Shown in pieces: positions 1-8,856 of a DNA stretch of 64,000 nt; position 1 is the first letter of the stretch; each line of letters opens with the position of its first letter. A program made the translations under genes and the position numbers. A model generated the notes under the pieces. The model saw nothing but the letters and a program-made list of their open reading frames with translations, searched no databases and was not told where the DNA came from. This stretch comes from Dryocola sp032000125 (GTDB lineage Bacteria; Pseudomonadota; Gammaproteobacteria; Enterobacterales; Enterobacteriaceae), in assembly GCA_032000125.1 (NCBI GenBank), contig DAMALH010000007.1, positions 62,001 to 126,000 of the forward strand, given 5' to 3'.

Positions 1-141
1 GCAGAGTCCACCTGCGGGGCCGCTTGGCGTAAAGTGCCATCCGACCGGAATTTCCAACAATCTATCACATAGACAAGGAAACGGTAGTCAAACGGGGTTG
101 AAATCGCTCATTTCGTTACCATAAGCCATCAGGACATCATT
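1..141. promoter_or_regulatory. upstream region of nudF
   Basis: No gene lies in the first 141 bases. In E. coli this is the divergent tolC-nudF intergenic region, and tolC would lie just outside the window to the left. A weak AGGA ribosome binding site precedes the nudF ATG. I could not assign a specific promoter or a mar/sox/rob box with confidence. Confidence 0.5.
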
Positions 142-774
142 ATGAGTAAGCCTAAAAATAATCTGGTCACGTTAGCCAAAAACGATGTTGAAATTATTGC
201 ACGGGAAACGCTCTATCGCGGATTTTTTTCGCTGGATCTTTATCGGTTTCGGCATCGTTTATTCAACGGTGAAATGAGTGGCGAAGTGCGGCGTGAAATT
301 TTTGAACGCGGGCATGCCGCGGTGCTGCTACCCTATGACCCTGTGCGTGATGAAGTGGTGCTAATCGAGCAGATACGCATTGCCGCTTACGACACCAGCG
401 ACACGCCATGGCTGCTTGAGCTGATCGCCGGGATGATTGAAGAAGGTGAAAGCGTCGAGGACGTGGCGCGACGGGAAGCCGTAGAAGAAGCTGGATTACT
501 GGTTGGGCGCACGAAAGCCGTGCTCAGCTACCTGGCAAGCCCCGGAGGAACCAGCGAGCGTTCCTCCATCCTTGTGGGTGAAGTGGATGCCACCACCGCT
601 GAAGGTATTCACGGTCTGGTGGATGAAAACGAAGATATTCGTGTTCATGTGGTGAGCCGGGAGAGGGCTTACCAGCTAGTAGAAGAGGGGTTCATTGACA
701 ATGCTGCCTCAGTCATCGCTTTGCAATGGCTGCAACTGCATTATGAGAAACTGCGAATTGAGTGGAACGACTAA
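142..774 (+). CDS. nudF: ADP-ribose pyrophosphatase NudF
   Basis: Cytoplasmic Nudix hydrolase of 210 aa that cleaves ADP-ribose to AMP and ribose-5-phosphate; E. coli NudF is about the same size. The Nudix signature Gx5Ex7REUxEExGU is complete: G97, E103, R111-E112, E115-E116, G118, L119. The N-terminal half carries the family's conserved dimerisation region (around residues 25-60, LYRGFFSLDLYRFRH). It is first in a tight run nudF-yqiB-cpdA-yqiA-parE, and its stop lies two bases before the yqiB ATG, so the two are translationally coupled. In E. coli, NudF influences the supply of ADP-glucose for glycogen. Nothing unusual is seen. Confidence 0.97.
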   Translation: MSKPKNNLVTLAKNDVEIIARETLYRGFFSLDLYRFRHRLFNGEMSGEVRREIFERGHAAVLLPYDPVRDEVVLIEQIRIAAYDTSDTPWLLELIAGMIEEGESVEDVARREAVEEAGLLVGRTKAVLSYLASPGGTSERSSILVGEVDATTAEGIHGLVDENEDIRVHVVSRERAYQLVEEGFIDNAASVIALQWLQLHYEKLRIEWND

Positions 775-776
775 CT

Positions 777-1199
777 ATGAAGCGCTATACGCCTGACTTC
801 CCTGAAATGATGCGCCTGTGCGAAACCAATTTCGCCCAGTTGCGCCGCCTGCTGCCGCGTAACGATGCGCCAGGTGAAACCGTAACCTATCAGGTTAATA
901 GCGCCCGGTATCGGCTAAGGGTCCTTGAATCCACCCGTTACACCACGCTTGTTGAAATAGAGCAGACCGCGCCAAGCGTAAGCTACTGGAGCCTGCCCTC
1001 CATGTCCGTCAGGCTTTACCATGACGCAATGGTCGCGGAAGTGTGTTCAAGCCAGCAGATCTTCCGCTTTAAAGCACGTTATGATTATCCTAATAAAAAG
1101 TTGCATCAACGCGACGAAAAGCATCAAATTAACCAGTTTCTTGCTGATTGGCTGCGCTACTGTTTAGCGCATGGAGCGATGGCGGTTCCGGTTTGTTAG
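777..1199 (+). CDS. yqiB: DUF1249 family protein YqiB
   Basis: Small cytoplasmic protein of 140 aa, the same length as E. coli YqiB and nearly identical in its central part (SYWSLPSM, KARYDYPNKKLHQRDEKHQ). Biochemical function is unknown; the family is DUF1249. An in-frame start exists 15 bases upstream inside nudF, but the ATG at 777 matches the conserved MKRYTPDFPEMM start and sits two bases after the nudF stop. It lies between nudF and cpdA in a conserved operon. Confidence 0.95.
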   Translation: MKRYTPDFPEMMRLCETNFAQLRRLLPRNDAPGETVTYQVNSARYRLRVLESTRYTTLVEIEQTAPSVSYWSLPSMSVRLYHDAMVAEVCSSQQIFRFKARYDYPNKKLHQRDEKHQINQFLADWLRYCLAHGAMAVPVC

Positions 1200-1224
1200 A
1201 GCGTGTGAAACCTAAGGACACCAT

Positions 1225-2052
1225 TTGGAAAGCCTGTTAAACCTTCCTGTGGCCGGTGGGGGCCGTATCAGGATACTGCAAATTACCGATACCCACCTAT
1301 TCTCTGGAAAGAATGAAACGCTGCTTGGCATCAACACCTGGGAAAGCTATCAGGCGGTGCTTGCCGCTATCCTCGATCAGGCGCGGCATTGCGATCTGAT
1401 TGTTGCCACCGGAGACCTGGCCCAGGACCAAAGCGCGCAAGCCTATCAGCTCTTTGCTGAGGGTATCGCGCGAATTGCAGCGCCCTGCGTCTGGCTGCCG
1501 GGCAATCACGACTTTCAACCGGCGATGTACGGCGCCTTGCAGGAGGCGGGAATCTCTCCTTCGAAACGTGTCTATATCGGCGATAGCTGGCAGGTTATCC
1601 TGCTGGACAGCCAGGTCTTTGGCGTGCCCCATGGCGAGCTGAGCGATTACCAGCTTGAATGGCTGGAACGTAAATTAGCCGCCGCGCCTGAGCGCCATAC
1701 CCTCTTGCTGCTTCATCATCATCCGGTGCCGGCCGGCTGTAGCTGGCTTGACCAGCATAGCCTGCGTAATGCGCAGGAGCTGGATAACGTGCTGGTCAAT
1801 TTCCCTCAGGTTAAGACCCTGCTGTGCGGGCATATTCATCAGGAATTAGATCTCGACTGGAACGGTCGCCGCATGCTGGCAACGCCTTCTACCTGCGTGC
1901 AGTTTAAGCCCCACTGCGCCAACTTTACGCTCGATACCATTGAGCCAGGCTGGCGCTGGCTGGAACTGCACCCGGACGGCGTGGTCACCACCGAAGTATG
2001 CCGTCTGAAAGGCGCAGTATTTAATCCTGATACCGCCTCAGAAGGGTACTGA
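1225..2052 (+). CDS. cpdA: 3',5'-cyclic-AMP phosphodiesterase CpdA
   Basis: Hydrolyses cAMP to AMP in the cytoplasm and so tunes CRP-dependent transcription. At 275 aa it has the family length. The calcineurin-like metallophosphoesterase motifs are all present: D22-x-H24, G63-D64, G93-N-H-D96, H164-H166 and G202-H-x-H205, which bind the dinuclear metal centre. The start is TTG (1225-1227), preceded by AAGGAC, and the protein then begins MESLLNLP like its E. coli orthologue. Its stop overlaps the yqiA ATG by one base (TGATG), so the two are probably coupled. Confidence 0.97.
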   Translation: MESLLNLPVAGGGRIRILQITDTHLFSGKNETLLGINTWESYQAVLAAILDQARHCDLIVATGDLAQDQSAQAYQLFAEGIARIAAPCVWLPGNHDFQPAMYGALQEAGISPSKRVYIGDSWQVILLDSQVFGVPHGELSDYQLEWLERKLAAAPERHTLLLLHHHPVPAGCSWLDQHSLRNAQELDNVLVNFPQVKTLLCGHIHQELDLDWNGRRMLATPSTCVQFKPHCANFTLDTIEPGWRWLELHPDGVVTTEVCRLKGAVFNPDTASEGY

Positions 2053-2627
2053 TGTCAGCGTTACTCTATCTGCACGGCTTCAACAGTTCCCCGCGCTCGG
2101 CAAAGGCGACAAGCCTGCAGGCGTGGCTCAAGGAATGCTATCCGCACATCGAGATGATAGTGCCACAGTTGCCGCCATACCCGGCCGAGGCTGCGGAACT
2201 GCTGGAGTCGCTGGTGCTTGAGCACGGCGGCGAGCCGCTTGGCGTGGTGGGATCTTCATTGGGTGGTTACTACGCCACCTGGCTGTCGCAATGCTTTATG
2301 CTGCCCGCCGTAGTGGTCAACCCGGCCGTAAGGCCCTTTGAACTGCTGGCGGATTATCTCGGCGCCAACGAGAACCCCTACACCGGCCAGCAATATGTGC
2401 TAGAGTCTCGCCATATTTACGATCTTAAAGTCATGCAGATTGACCCGCTTGAAGCGCCGGATCTCATCTGGCTGCTGCAACAGACGGGCGATGAAGTGCT
2501 CGATTACCGCCAGGCTGTGGCCTATTACACCGCCTGTCGCCAGACGGTTGAAGCCGGCGGCAATCACGCCTTTGTGGGCTTCGAAGATTATTTCACACAG
2601 CTTGTCGACTTTCTCGGTCTGCATTGA
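2052..2627 (+). CDS. yqiA: esterase YqiA, alpha/beta hydrolase
   Basis: Alpha/beta-hydrolase of 191 aa (UPF0227/YcfP-like family). The nucleophile elbow GSSLGG lies at 67-72 with Ser69. The oxyanion-side HGF is at 8-10, and the likely catalytic His is in the C-terminal GGNHAF motif. E. coli YqiA has acyl-CoA thioesterase and short-chain esterase activity in vitro, but its physiological substrate is unclear. It is fourth in the nudF-parE run and overlaps the end of cpdA. Confidence 0.94.
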   Translation: MSALLYLHGFNSSPRSAKATSLQAWLKECYPHIEMIVPQLPPYPAEAAELLESLVLEHGGEPLGVVGSSLGGYYATWLSQCFMLPAVVVNPAVRPFELLADYLGANENPYTGQQYVLESRHIYDLKVMQIDPLEAPDLIWLLQQTGDEVLDYRQAVAYYTACRQTVEAGGNHAFVGFEDYFTQLVDFLGLH

Positions 2628-2673
2628 GGCCGGGTCGGCCGATTCCCTGTTTCGCTATCTGAACGAATAAACC

Positions 2674-4569
2674 ATGACGCAATCCAGTTATAACGCCGAT
2701 GCCATTGAGGTTCTCACCGGGCTTGAGCCGGTTCGCCGCCGTCCGGGGATGTACACCGACACCTCCCGTCCAAACCATCTGGGCCAGGAAGTCATTGATA
2801 ACAGCGTGGATGAAGCGCTGGCAGGCCACGCTAAGCGTGTTGATGTTATTCTCCATGCTGACCAGTCGTTAGAGGTTATCGATGACGGTCGCGGTATGCC
2901 GGTGGATATCCACCCTGAAGAAGGCGTGCCCGCGGTTGAGCTGATCCTCTGCCGGCTGCATGCGGGTGGGAAATTCTCCAATAAAAACTACCAGTTCTCC
3001 GGCGGCCTGCACGGGGTGGGGATTTCCGTCGTTAACGCCCTTTCCAGGCGTGTGGAAGTCACCGTGCGTCGCGACGCGCAGGTCTACAGCATCGCCTTTG
3101 AAAACGGCGACAAAGTGCAGGACCTGCAGGTTGTCGGCACCTGCGGCAAGCGCAATACCGGCACCAGCGTTCACTTCTGGCCGGACGAAAAATTCTTCGA
3201 CAGCCCGCGCTTCTCCGTTTCACGCTTAAGCCATCTGCTGAAAGCCAAAGCGGTGCTCTGTCCGGGCGTTGAAATCACCTTTACCGATAAAGTTAACAAT
3301 ACTGAACAGCGCTGGTGCTACGAGGCCGGCCTGAAAGATTATCTGAGCGAAGCGGTAAACGGCCTTATCACGCTGCCGGAAGCGCCGTTTATCGGCAACT
3401 TTGCCGGCGATACCGAAGAGGTTGACTGGGCGCTGCTCTGGCTGCCGGAAGGCGGCGAACTGCTGACCGAAAGCTACGTCAACCTGATCCCCACCATGCA
3501 GGGCGGCACGCACGTTAACGGCCTGCGCCAGGGCCTGCTTGATGCGATGCGTGAATTCTGCGAATACCGCAACATCCTGCCGCGCGGAGTCAAACTCTCG
3601 GCGGACGATATCTGGGAACGCTGCGCCTACGTCCTTTCTGTGAAAATGCAGGACCCGCAGTTTGCCGGGCAGACCAAAGAACGCCTCTCTTCCCGCCAGT
3701 GCGCCGCTTTTGTCTCCGGCGTGGTGAAAGACGCCTTTAGCCTGTGGCTGAACCAGAACGTTCAGGCTGCGGAACAGCTGGCGGAGCTGGCGATCTCCAG
3801 CGCCCAGCGTCGTATGCGTGCGGCCAAGAAGGTGGTGCGTAAAAAGCTGACCAGCGGCCCGGCACTGCCCGGCAAACTAGCCGACTGCACCGCGCAGGAT
3901 CTTAGCCGCACCGAACTTTTCCTTGTGGAAGGGGATTCCGCAGGCGGCTCGGCAAAACAGGCGCGCGATCGTGAATATCAGGCGATCATGCCGCTGAAAG
4001 GTAAGATCCTCAACACCTGGGAAGTCTCTTCGGATGAAGTGCTTGCCTCGCAGGAAGTGCACGATATTTCCGTGGCGATCGGCATCGATCCTGACAGCGA
4101 AGATTTAAGCCAGCTACGCTACGGCAAGATCTGTATCCTCGCGGATGCGGACTCCGATGGCCTGCACATTGCTACGCTGCTGTGCGCGCTGTTCGTGCGC
4201 CACTTCCGCTCGCTGGTCAAAGACGGGCACGTTTATGTGGCTATGCCGCCGTTATACCGCATCGATCTGGGCAAAGAAGTGTACTACGCGCTCGACGAAG
4301 AAGAGAAAGCCGGCGTGCTTGAGCAGCTTAAGCGTAAGAAAGGCAAGCCGAACGTGCAGCGCTTTAAAGGGTTGGGTGAAATGAACCCGCTGCAGCTACG
4401 CGAAACCACGCTCGATCCCAATACGCGCCGCCTGGTGCAGCTCACTATTAATGACGAAGACAGCGATAAAACGCTCGCCATAATGGATATGCTGCTTGCC
4501 AAAAAGCGTTCCGAAGACCGTCGTAACTGGCTGCAGGAAAAAGGCGATATGGCCGATCTGGACGTGTAG
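2674..4569 (+). CDS. parE: DNA topoisomerase IV subunit B ParE
   Basis: ATPase subunit of topoisomerase IV, which decatenates daughter chromosomes together with ParC (encoded at 6495-8765). It is 631 aa, one residue from the E. coli length. The GHKL ATP site is clear: EVIDNSVDEA (39-48), DDGRGMP (70-76) and GLHGVGIS (111-118). A GyrB-type transducer follows. The C-terminal Toprim domain has LVEGDSAGGSA and DADSDG. I see no internal stop or frameshift. It is last in the run that starts with nudF and is convergent with ygiN. Confidence 0.98.
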   Translation: MTQSSYNADAIEVLTGLEPVRRRPGMYTDTSRPNHLGQEVIDNSVDEALAGHAKRVDVILHADQSLEVIDDGRGMPVDIHPEEGVPAVELILCRLHAGGKFSNKNYQFSGGLHGVGISVVNALSRRVEVTVRRDAQVYSIAFENGDKVQDLQVVGTCGKRNTGTSVHFWPDEKFFDSPRFSVSRLSHLLKAKAVLCPGVEITFTDKVNNTEQRWCYEAGLKDYLSEAVNGLITLPEAPFIGNFAGDTEEVDWALLWLPEGGELLTESYVNLIPTMQGGTHVNGLRQGLLDAMREFCEYRNILPRGVKLSADDIWERCAYVLSVKMQDPQFAGQTKERLSSRQCAAFVSGVVKDAFSLWLNQNVQAAEQLAELAISSAQRRMRAAKKVVRKKLTSGPALPGKLADCTAQDLSRTELFLVEGDSAGGSAKQARDREYQAIMPLKGKILNTWEVSSDEVLASQEVHDISVAIGIDPDSEDLSQLRYGKICILADADSDGLHIATLLCALFVRHFRSLVKDGHVYVAMPPLYRIDLGKEVYYALDEEEKAGVLEQLKRKKGKPNVQRFKGLGEMNPLQLRETTLDPNTRRLVQLTINDEDSDKTLAIMDMLLAKKRSEDRRNWLQEKGDMADLDV

Positions 4570-4589
4570 CGATACGTGGGAAACAAAAA

Positions 4590-4615
4590 GGGAGCCGGTA
4601 TAAAGACCGGCTCCC
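4590..4615 (-). terminator. terminator between parE and ygiN
   Basis: A GC-rich stem (GGGAGCCGGT / ACCGGCTCCC) with a six-base loop is followed on the minus strand by T5GT3. It therefore terminates transcription arriving from ygiN-mdaB. On the plus strand the T-tract is missing, so it probably acts only as a transcript-end stem for parE. Confidence 0.75.
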
Positions 4616-4628
4616 TCCAGATTGCTGA

Positions 4629-4696
4629 CAAAGAAGAAAAAAGCGTGGTTTTTCCTTCTTTGTGATGATCAGCCGAAAATCAATGAATTGATTTTC
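4629..4696. terminator. two further hairpins in the parE-ygiN gap
   Basis: Two more dyads follow the terminator. CAAAGAAG plus an A-run pairs with a T-run plus CTTCTTTG (4629-4662). GAAAATCAAT pairs perfectly with ATTGATTTTC around a two-base loop (4675-4696). Both lie between the convergent parE and ygiN genes and are likely transcript-end structures. Strand preference is not clear. Confidence 0.5.
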
Positions 4697-4738
4697 CTTG
4701 TTTTTAAATGACAGCCTTTTTTTGCTGGTGAAGCGCAA

Positions 4739-5056
4739 TTACTTTATTGCGTCTTCCAGAATACGGATGTGGGTATCCAGCACGTCATCTTTTACTGCAG
4801 CGGCGTGATTTTTCATGTGCGGCGCGGCGAGATGGGCTTCCAGATGGGCAACGCTTTCCCATTTTTCTACCATAAAAATGGAATCCGGGGCGGTAGTCTG
4901 GAACGCGACCTGTGCATTATGATCGACTAATGGCGCATAGCCGTAGCAGCCTTCTTCTTCGAGCACGGTCGGAATAATTTTCGCAAACGCATCCAGAACA
5001 TTTTTACGGTGGTGCTGGCCCGGGCGAGTACGAATTTCAGCTATCACTGTCAGCAT
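4739..5056 (-). CDS. ygiN: quinol monooxygenase YgiN (ABM domain)
   Basis: ABM-fold (antibiotic biosynthesis monooxygenase-like) protein of 105 aa. E. coli YgiN forms a quinone redox cycle with MdaB by oxidising menadiol. An in-frame upstream extension exists, but the ATG at 5056 matches the conserved MLTVIAEIRTRPGQHH start. Conserved features include the central YAPLVD and WESVAHLEAHLAAPHM. It follows mdaB by about 30 bases on the same strand, the arrangement known from E. coli, and converges on parE. Confidence 0.95.
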   Translation of the reverse strand: MLTVIAEIRTRPGQHHRKNVLDAFAKIIPTVLEEEGCYGYAPLVDHNAQVAFQTTAPDSIFMVEKWESVAHLEAHLAAPHMKNHAAAVKDDVLDTHIRILEDAIK

Positions 5057-5087
5057 GGCTAACTCCGTTTTGTAAGCAGACCAACAG

Positions 5088-5669
5088 TTAAGCAAAAATT
5101 TCGCCCAGATGCTTGCGATATTCTGCAACAAAGCGTGGAACGTCCGGCACCTTCATTACGTCGTTGGCGATAAAGGTCGGCAGGCCTTTCATGCCCAGAA
5201 ATTCATTGGCTTTATGGAACGGCAGGTAAACGCCGTCAACGCCCACGCCGTGGAAGAACTGTTCTTTATCTTCAAAGGCCTGCAGCGGTGCGTTCCAGGT
5301 CAGGGAAAGCATATAGGTTTTGCCCTGAATCAGGCCGCCGGAACCGTATTTCTTTTCGGCGTCGGAGCGGGTGCGGCCATCGCTGGCATACAGCGAACCG
5401 TGGCCTTCTGTGAAGACATCATCGATGTACTTCTTCATGGTCCAGGGCGCGCCCATCCACCAGCCGGGCATCTGGTAAATCACGGTGTCGGCCCAGAGGT
5501 ATTTTTCCACTTCGGCTTTTACGTCGTATTCGCTGTCGGTACGCGTCACCTGAACATCATGTCCGAGGTCGCGCAAATAGCTTTCCGCGACCTCGGTCAG
5601 GGTGTCGTTTAGCTGGCCGTTAGAGTGGGCGAATTTTTTCGCACCGTTGATAATCAGGATATTGCTCAT
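5088..5669 (-). CDS. mdaB: NADPH:quinone oxidoreductase MdaB
   Basis: FAD-dependent quinone reductase of 193 aa, identical in length to E. coli MdaB (modulator of drug activity B). It reduces quinones by two electrons and so avoids semiquinone radicals. Visible landmarks are the N-terminal flavodoxin-like MSNILIINGAKKF, the substrate/FAD region MPGWWMGAPW, and TWNAP. The ATG at 5669 was chosen over the in-frame 5723 because the protein family starts at MSNILI. It is co-transcribed with ygiN. Confidence 0.96.
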   Translation of the reverse strand: MSNILIINGAKKFAHSNGQLNDTLTEVAESYLRDLGHDVQVTRTDSEYDVKAEVEKYLWADTVIYQMPGWWMGAPWTMKKYIDDVFTEGHGSLYASDGRTRSDAEKKYGSGGLIQGKTYMLSLTWNAPLQAFEDKEQFFHGVGVDGVYLPFHKANEFLGMKGLPTFIANDVMKVPDVPRFVAEYRKHLGEIFA

Positions 5670-5851
5670 CGTTAGTCCTCGAATCATTGCGTTTGGCTCG
5701 CAGTTTAACGTGATCGCCATCACGTTAGAATGGCCAGAATGTGCAAAGACTTTTGCTATACGCGCAATAATCTCCCGGCTTATTCTCAGCCGCTGCCGAA
5801 CGCTTTGTCATGGCTGACGCAATTTCATAAAAGAGCGTTTTATGTATTAAG

Positions 5852-5868
5852 GTTAAGATCGTATTAAG
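5852..5868 (+). promoter_or_regulatory. PmrA/QseB-type direct-repeat box upstream of ygiW
   Basis: GTTAAG-N5-ATTAAG occurs 54-70 bases before the ygiW ATG, and a third TTAAG lies just upstream at 5847-5851. This matches the two-half-site (C/T)TTAA(G/T)-N5-(C/T)TTAA(G/T) recognised by PmrA and QseB response regulators, apart from G in the first position of the first half. In E. coli, ygiW is next to qseBC and controlled through such a site. Confidence 0.6.
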
Positions 5869-5921
5869 ATTTTTACGCCGTAATAGATATCTGCAACGAC
5901 ATACCGATAAGGAAATTAAGG

Positions 5922-6326
5922 ATGAAAACAGTAGCCGCTATTCTGACCGTACTCGCTATTTCTGCCGCACCTGCAATAGCGGCGAAACAGGGTGGTTTTG
6001 CGGATCCGAACGCGCCAGCTACAGCGCAGCAGGCGCCCGCCTCTGGCGGGTTTGTCGGCCCAACAGGCACGGTAACCACGGCAGAAAAGGCTAAAACCTT
6101 CTCTGACGACGCATGGGTTACGCTGCGGGGCAAGATTGAACAGCGTATCGGCGGGGATCGTTACGTCTTCCGCGATGCTTCCGGCACGGTAAATGTGGAC
6201 ATTGATGACAAGCGCTGGAACGGGCAGACCATCACTCCGCAGGACACCGTTGAGATTCAGGGCGAAGTGGACAAAGACTGGAATTCCGTTGAAATTGACG
6301 TCAAGCAAATCAATAAAATGAAGTAA
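5922..6326 (+). CDS. ygiW: periplasmic OB-fold (BOF) stress protein YgiW
   Basis: Secreted protein of 134 aa. The signal peptide is about residues 1-20 (cleavage after APAIA), followed by a low-complexity Ala/Gly/Pro linker and a BOF (bacterial OB-fold) domain with TWVTLRG-type start (here AWVTLRG), YVFRDASGTVNVDID and VEIQGEVDKDWNSVEIDV. In E. coli it is linked to hydrogen peroxide and cadmium stress and is the first gene before qseBC. Here parC follows directly, so qseBC is missing from this locus. A terminator follows. Confidence 0.93.
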   Translation: MKTVAAILTVLAISAAPAIAAKQGGFADPNAPATAQQAPASGGFVGPTGTVTTAEKAKTFSDDAWVTLRGKIEQRIGGDRYVFRDASGTVNVDIDDKRWNGQTITPQDTVEIQGEVDKDWNSVEIDVKQINKMK

Positions 6327-6333
6327 AGCTGCG

Positions 6334-6356
6334 GCGAGTCGCCCGATGCGGCTCGC
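6334..6356 (+). terminator. terminator after ygiW
   Basis: The stem GCGAGTCGC / GCGGCTCGC (one G:T pair, five-base loop) is followed by TTTCCTTCTT on the plus strand. It separates ygiW from parC. Confidence 0.6.
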
Positions 6357-6494
6357 TTTCCTTCTTCCACCGGCGTTAAACCTCCGTGCAAAGCGATTCC
6401 TTACTGTGACTCGGCAGGCCAGATAAGGTACTATCGGCGGCAATTACGCCGTGTGTGGCCACACTCGGTTCGTCAGTTTGAGGATGAATAATTA

Positions 6495-8765
6495 ATGAGT
6501 GATTTAACTCATGATGGTGCAGAGCGCCTTGCGCTGCACGAGTTCACGGAAAATGCCTATCTCAACTATTCCATGTACGTCATCATGGACCGCGCGCTGC
6601 CGTTTATCGGCGACGGGCTTAAGCCCGTGCAGCGCCGTATCGTCTATGCCATGTCGGAGTTGGGACTCAGCGCCAGCGCTAAATTCAAAAAATCTGCCCG
6701 TACCGTAGGCGACGTGCTGGGTAAATACCATCCGCACGGCGACAGCGCCTGCTACGAAGCGATGGTGCTGATGGCGCAGCCGTTCTCTTACCGCTATCCG
6801 CTGGTAGACGGGCAGGGGAACTGGGGCGCGCCGGACGATCCGAAATCCTTCGCGGCGATGCGTTATACCGAATCGCGCCTGTCTAAATACGCAGAAGTGC
6901 TGCTGGGCGAGCTGGGTCAGGGCACCGTTGATTACACGCCGAACTTTGACGGCACGCTCCAGGAGCCGAAAACGCTGCCTGCGCGTCTGCCAAACATCCT
7001 GCTGAACGGCACCACAGGTATTGCCGTCGGGATGGCGACGGACATTCCACCGCACAACCTGCGGGAAGTGGCGAAAGCCGCTATTACGCTTATCGATCGG
7101 CCAAAAACGACACTCGATGAGCTGCTGGATATCGTGCATGGCCCGGATTATCCGACCGAAGCCGAAATCATTACGCCGCGCGCTGAAATCCGTAAAATCT
7201 ACCAGAACGGCCGTGGTTCTGTGCGCATGCGCGCCGTATGGAAAAAAGAAGAAGGTGACGTGGTGATCACCGCGCTGCCGCACCAGGTTTCGGGCGCTCG
7301 CGTGCTGGAGCAAATCGCCAGCCAGATGCGCGCCAAAAAGCTGCCGATGGTTGAAGACCTGCGCGATGAATCCGATCACGAAAACCCGACGCGTCTGGTG
7401 ATCGTGCCGCGTTCAAACCGTGTGGACATGGAACAGGTAATGAACCACCTGTTTGCCACCACCGATCTTGAGAAGAGCTATCGCGTTAACCTCAATATGA
7501 TCGGCCTGGATAACCGTCCGTCGGTGAAAAACCTGCTCGAAATCCTCAGCGAGTGGCTGGTTTACCGCCGCGACACGGTGCGTCGTCGCCTGAATTACCG
7601 TCTCGAAAAGGTGCTCAAGCGCCTGCATATCCTTGAAGGTTTGCTGGTTGCGTTCCTCAACATTGATGAAGTTATTCATATCATCCGTTCCGAGGACGAG
7701 CCGAAGCCGGTGCTGATGGAGCGGTTTGCGCTGAGCGAAACGCAGGCTGAATCTATCCTTGAGCTGAAATTACGCCACCTCGCCAGGCTGGAAGAGATGA
7801 AAATCCGCGGCGAGCAGAGCGAGCTGGAAAAAGAGCGCGACCAGTTGCAGAGCATTCTGGCCTCCGATCGGAAAATGAATACGCTGCTGAAAAAAGAGCT
7901 GCAGGCCGATTCCGACGCCTATGGTGACGATCGTCGTTCCCCGCTGCACGAGCGTGGGGAAGCCAAAGCGATGAGCGAGCACGACATGACGCCATCGGAG
8001 CCGGTGACGATTGTGCTCTCGCAAATGGGCTGGGTGCGCAGCGCCAAAGGGCATGACATCGACGCGCAGGGGCTTAACTACAAAGCGGGCGATAGCTACC
8101 TGGCTTCCGCGAAGGGCAAGAGCAACCAGCCGGTGGCGTTTATCGACTCCACTGGGCGAAGCTATGCGCTTGACCCCATCACGCTGCCTTCGGCGCGTGG
8201 CCAGGGCGAACCGCTAACCGGCAAGCTCACGCCGCCGCCGGGCGCTACCGTAGAGCACGTGTTAATGGCCCCGGACGAGCAGAAACTGCTGATGGCTTCC
8301 GACGCGGGCTATGGATTCGTTTGTACTTTCAGCGATCTTATTTCGCGTAACCGTGCGGGTAAGGCGCTGATCTCCTTGCCGGAGAACGCACGCGTCTTGC
8401 CGCCGATGGAAATCACCAGCGAGGACGATATGCTGATGGCGATCACCGCCGTCGGGCGTATGCTGATGTTCCCGGTAAGCGATCTGCCGCAGCTATCGAA
8501 AGGGAAAGGCAATAAAATTATCTCCATTCCATCCGCAGAGGCGGCGAAAGGGGTAGATAAGCTGGCGCACCTGTTTATTCTGCCGCCGCTTAGCACTGTC
8601 ACGCTGCACGTGGGCAAACGCAAGATTAAGCTGCGTTCGGAAGAGCTTCAGAAAATTACCGGCGAGCGTGGGCGTCGCGGCACGCTGATGCGCGGCCTGC
8701 AACGCATCGATCGTGTAGAAGTTGATTCTCCGACTCGCGCAGGCGTTGGCGACAGCGAAGAGTAA
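6495..8765 (+). CDS. parC: DNA topoisomerase IV subunit A ParC
   Basis: DNA-breaking subunit of topoisomerase IV, partner of ParE. At 756 aa it is four residues longer than E. coli ParC because of an N-terminal THDG insertion. The catalytic tyrosine in AMRYTESR is Tyr124 by this count. The quinolone-resistance region reads HPHGDSACYE with Ser84 and Glu88, the positions equivalent to E. coli Ser80 and Glu84, so it has the drug-sensitive residues. The C-terminal beta-pinwheel begins around residue 500. plsC follows 91 bases downstream. Confidence 0.98.
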   Translation: MSDLTHDGAERLALHEFTENAYLNYSMYVIMDRALPFIGDGLKPVQRRIVYAMSELGLSASAKFKKSARTVGDVLGKYHPHGDSACYEAMVLMAQPFSYRYPLVDGQGNWGAPDDPKSFAAMRYTESRLSKYAEVLLGELGQGTVDYTPNFDGTLQEPKTLPARLPNILLNGTTGIAVGMATDIPPHNLREVAKAAITLIDRPKTTLDELLDIVHGPDYPTEAEIITPRAEIRKIYQNGRGSVRMRAVWKKEEGDVVITALPHQVSGARVLEQIASQMRAKKLPMVEDLRDESDHENPTRLVIVPRSNRVDMEQVMNHLFATTDLEKSYRVNLNMIGLDNRPSVKNLLEILSEWLVYRRDTVRRRLNYRLEKVLKRLHILEGLLVAFLNIDEVIHIIRSEDEPKPVLMERFALSETQAESILELKLRHLARLEEMKIRGEQSELEKERDQLQSILASDRKMNTLLKKELQADSDAYGDDRRSPLHERGEAKAMSEHDMTPSEPVTIVLSQMGWVRSAKGHDIDAQGLNYKAGDSYLASAKGKSNQPVAFIDSTGRSYALDPITLPSARGQGEPLTGKLTPPPGATVEHVLMAPDEQKLLMASDAGYGFVCTFSDLISRNRAGKALISLPENARVLPPMEITSEDDMLMAITAVGRMLMFPVSDLPQLSKGKGNKIISIPSAEAAKGVDKLAHLFILPPLSTVTLHVGKRKIKLRSEELQKITGERGRRGTLMRGLQRIDRVEVDSPTRAGVGDSEE

Positions 8766-8856
8766 CCGATATCGGGCGGCGGCATTGTCGCCCGAACGGT
8801 GTGTTTTGCGCTAAAGCAGGTCATACTTGTTAGCGGTTCAGGTTTCAGAGGTCGTT

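Noticed and set aside
6720..6760. Quinolone-resistance mutation in parC
   Set aside because: The equivalents of Ser80 and Glu84 are the sensitive residues; numbering is shifted only by a four-residue N-terminal insertion.
6504..7379. Long open frame (291 codons) on the minus strand inside parC
   Set aside because: It lies opposite a fully conserved parC and has the His/Arg-rich composition of an antisense shadow in GC-rich coding DNA.
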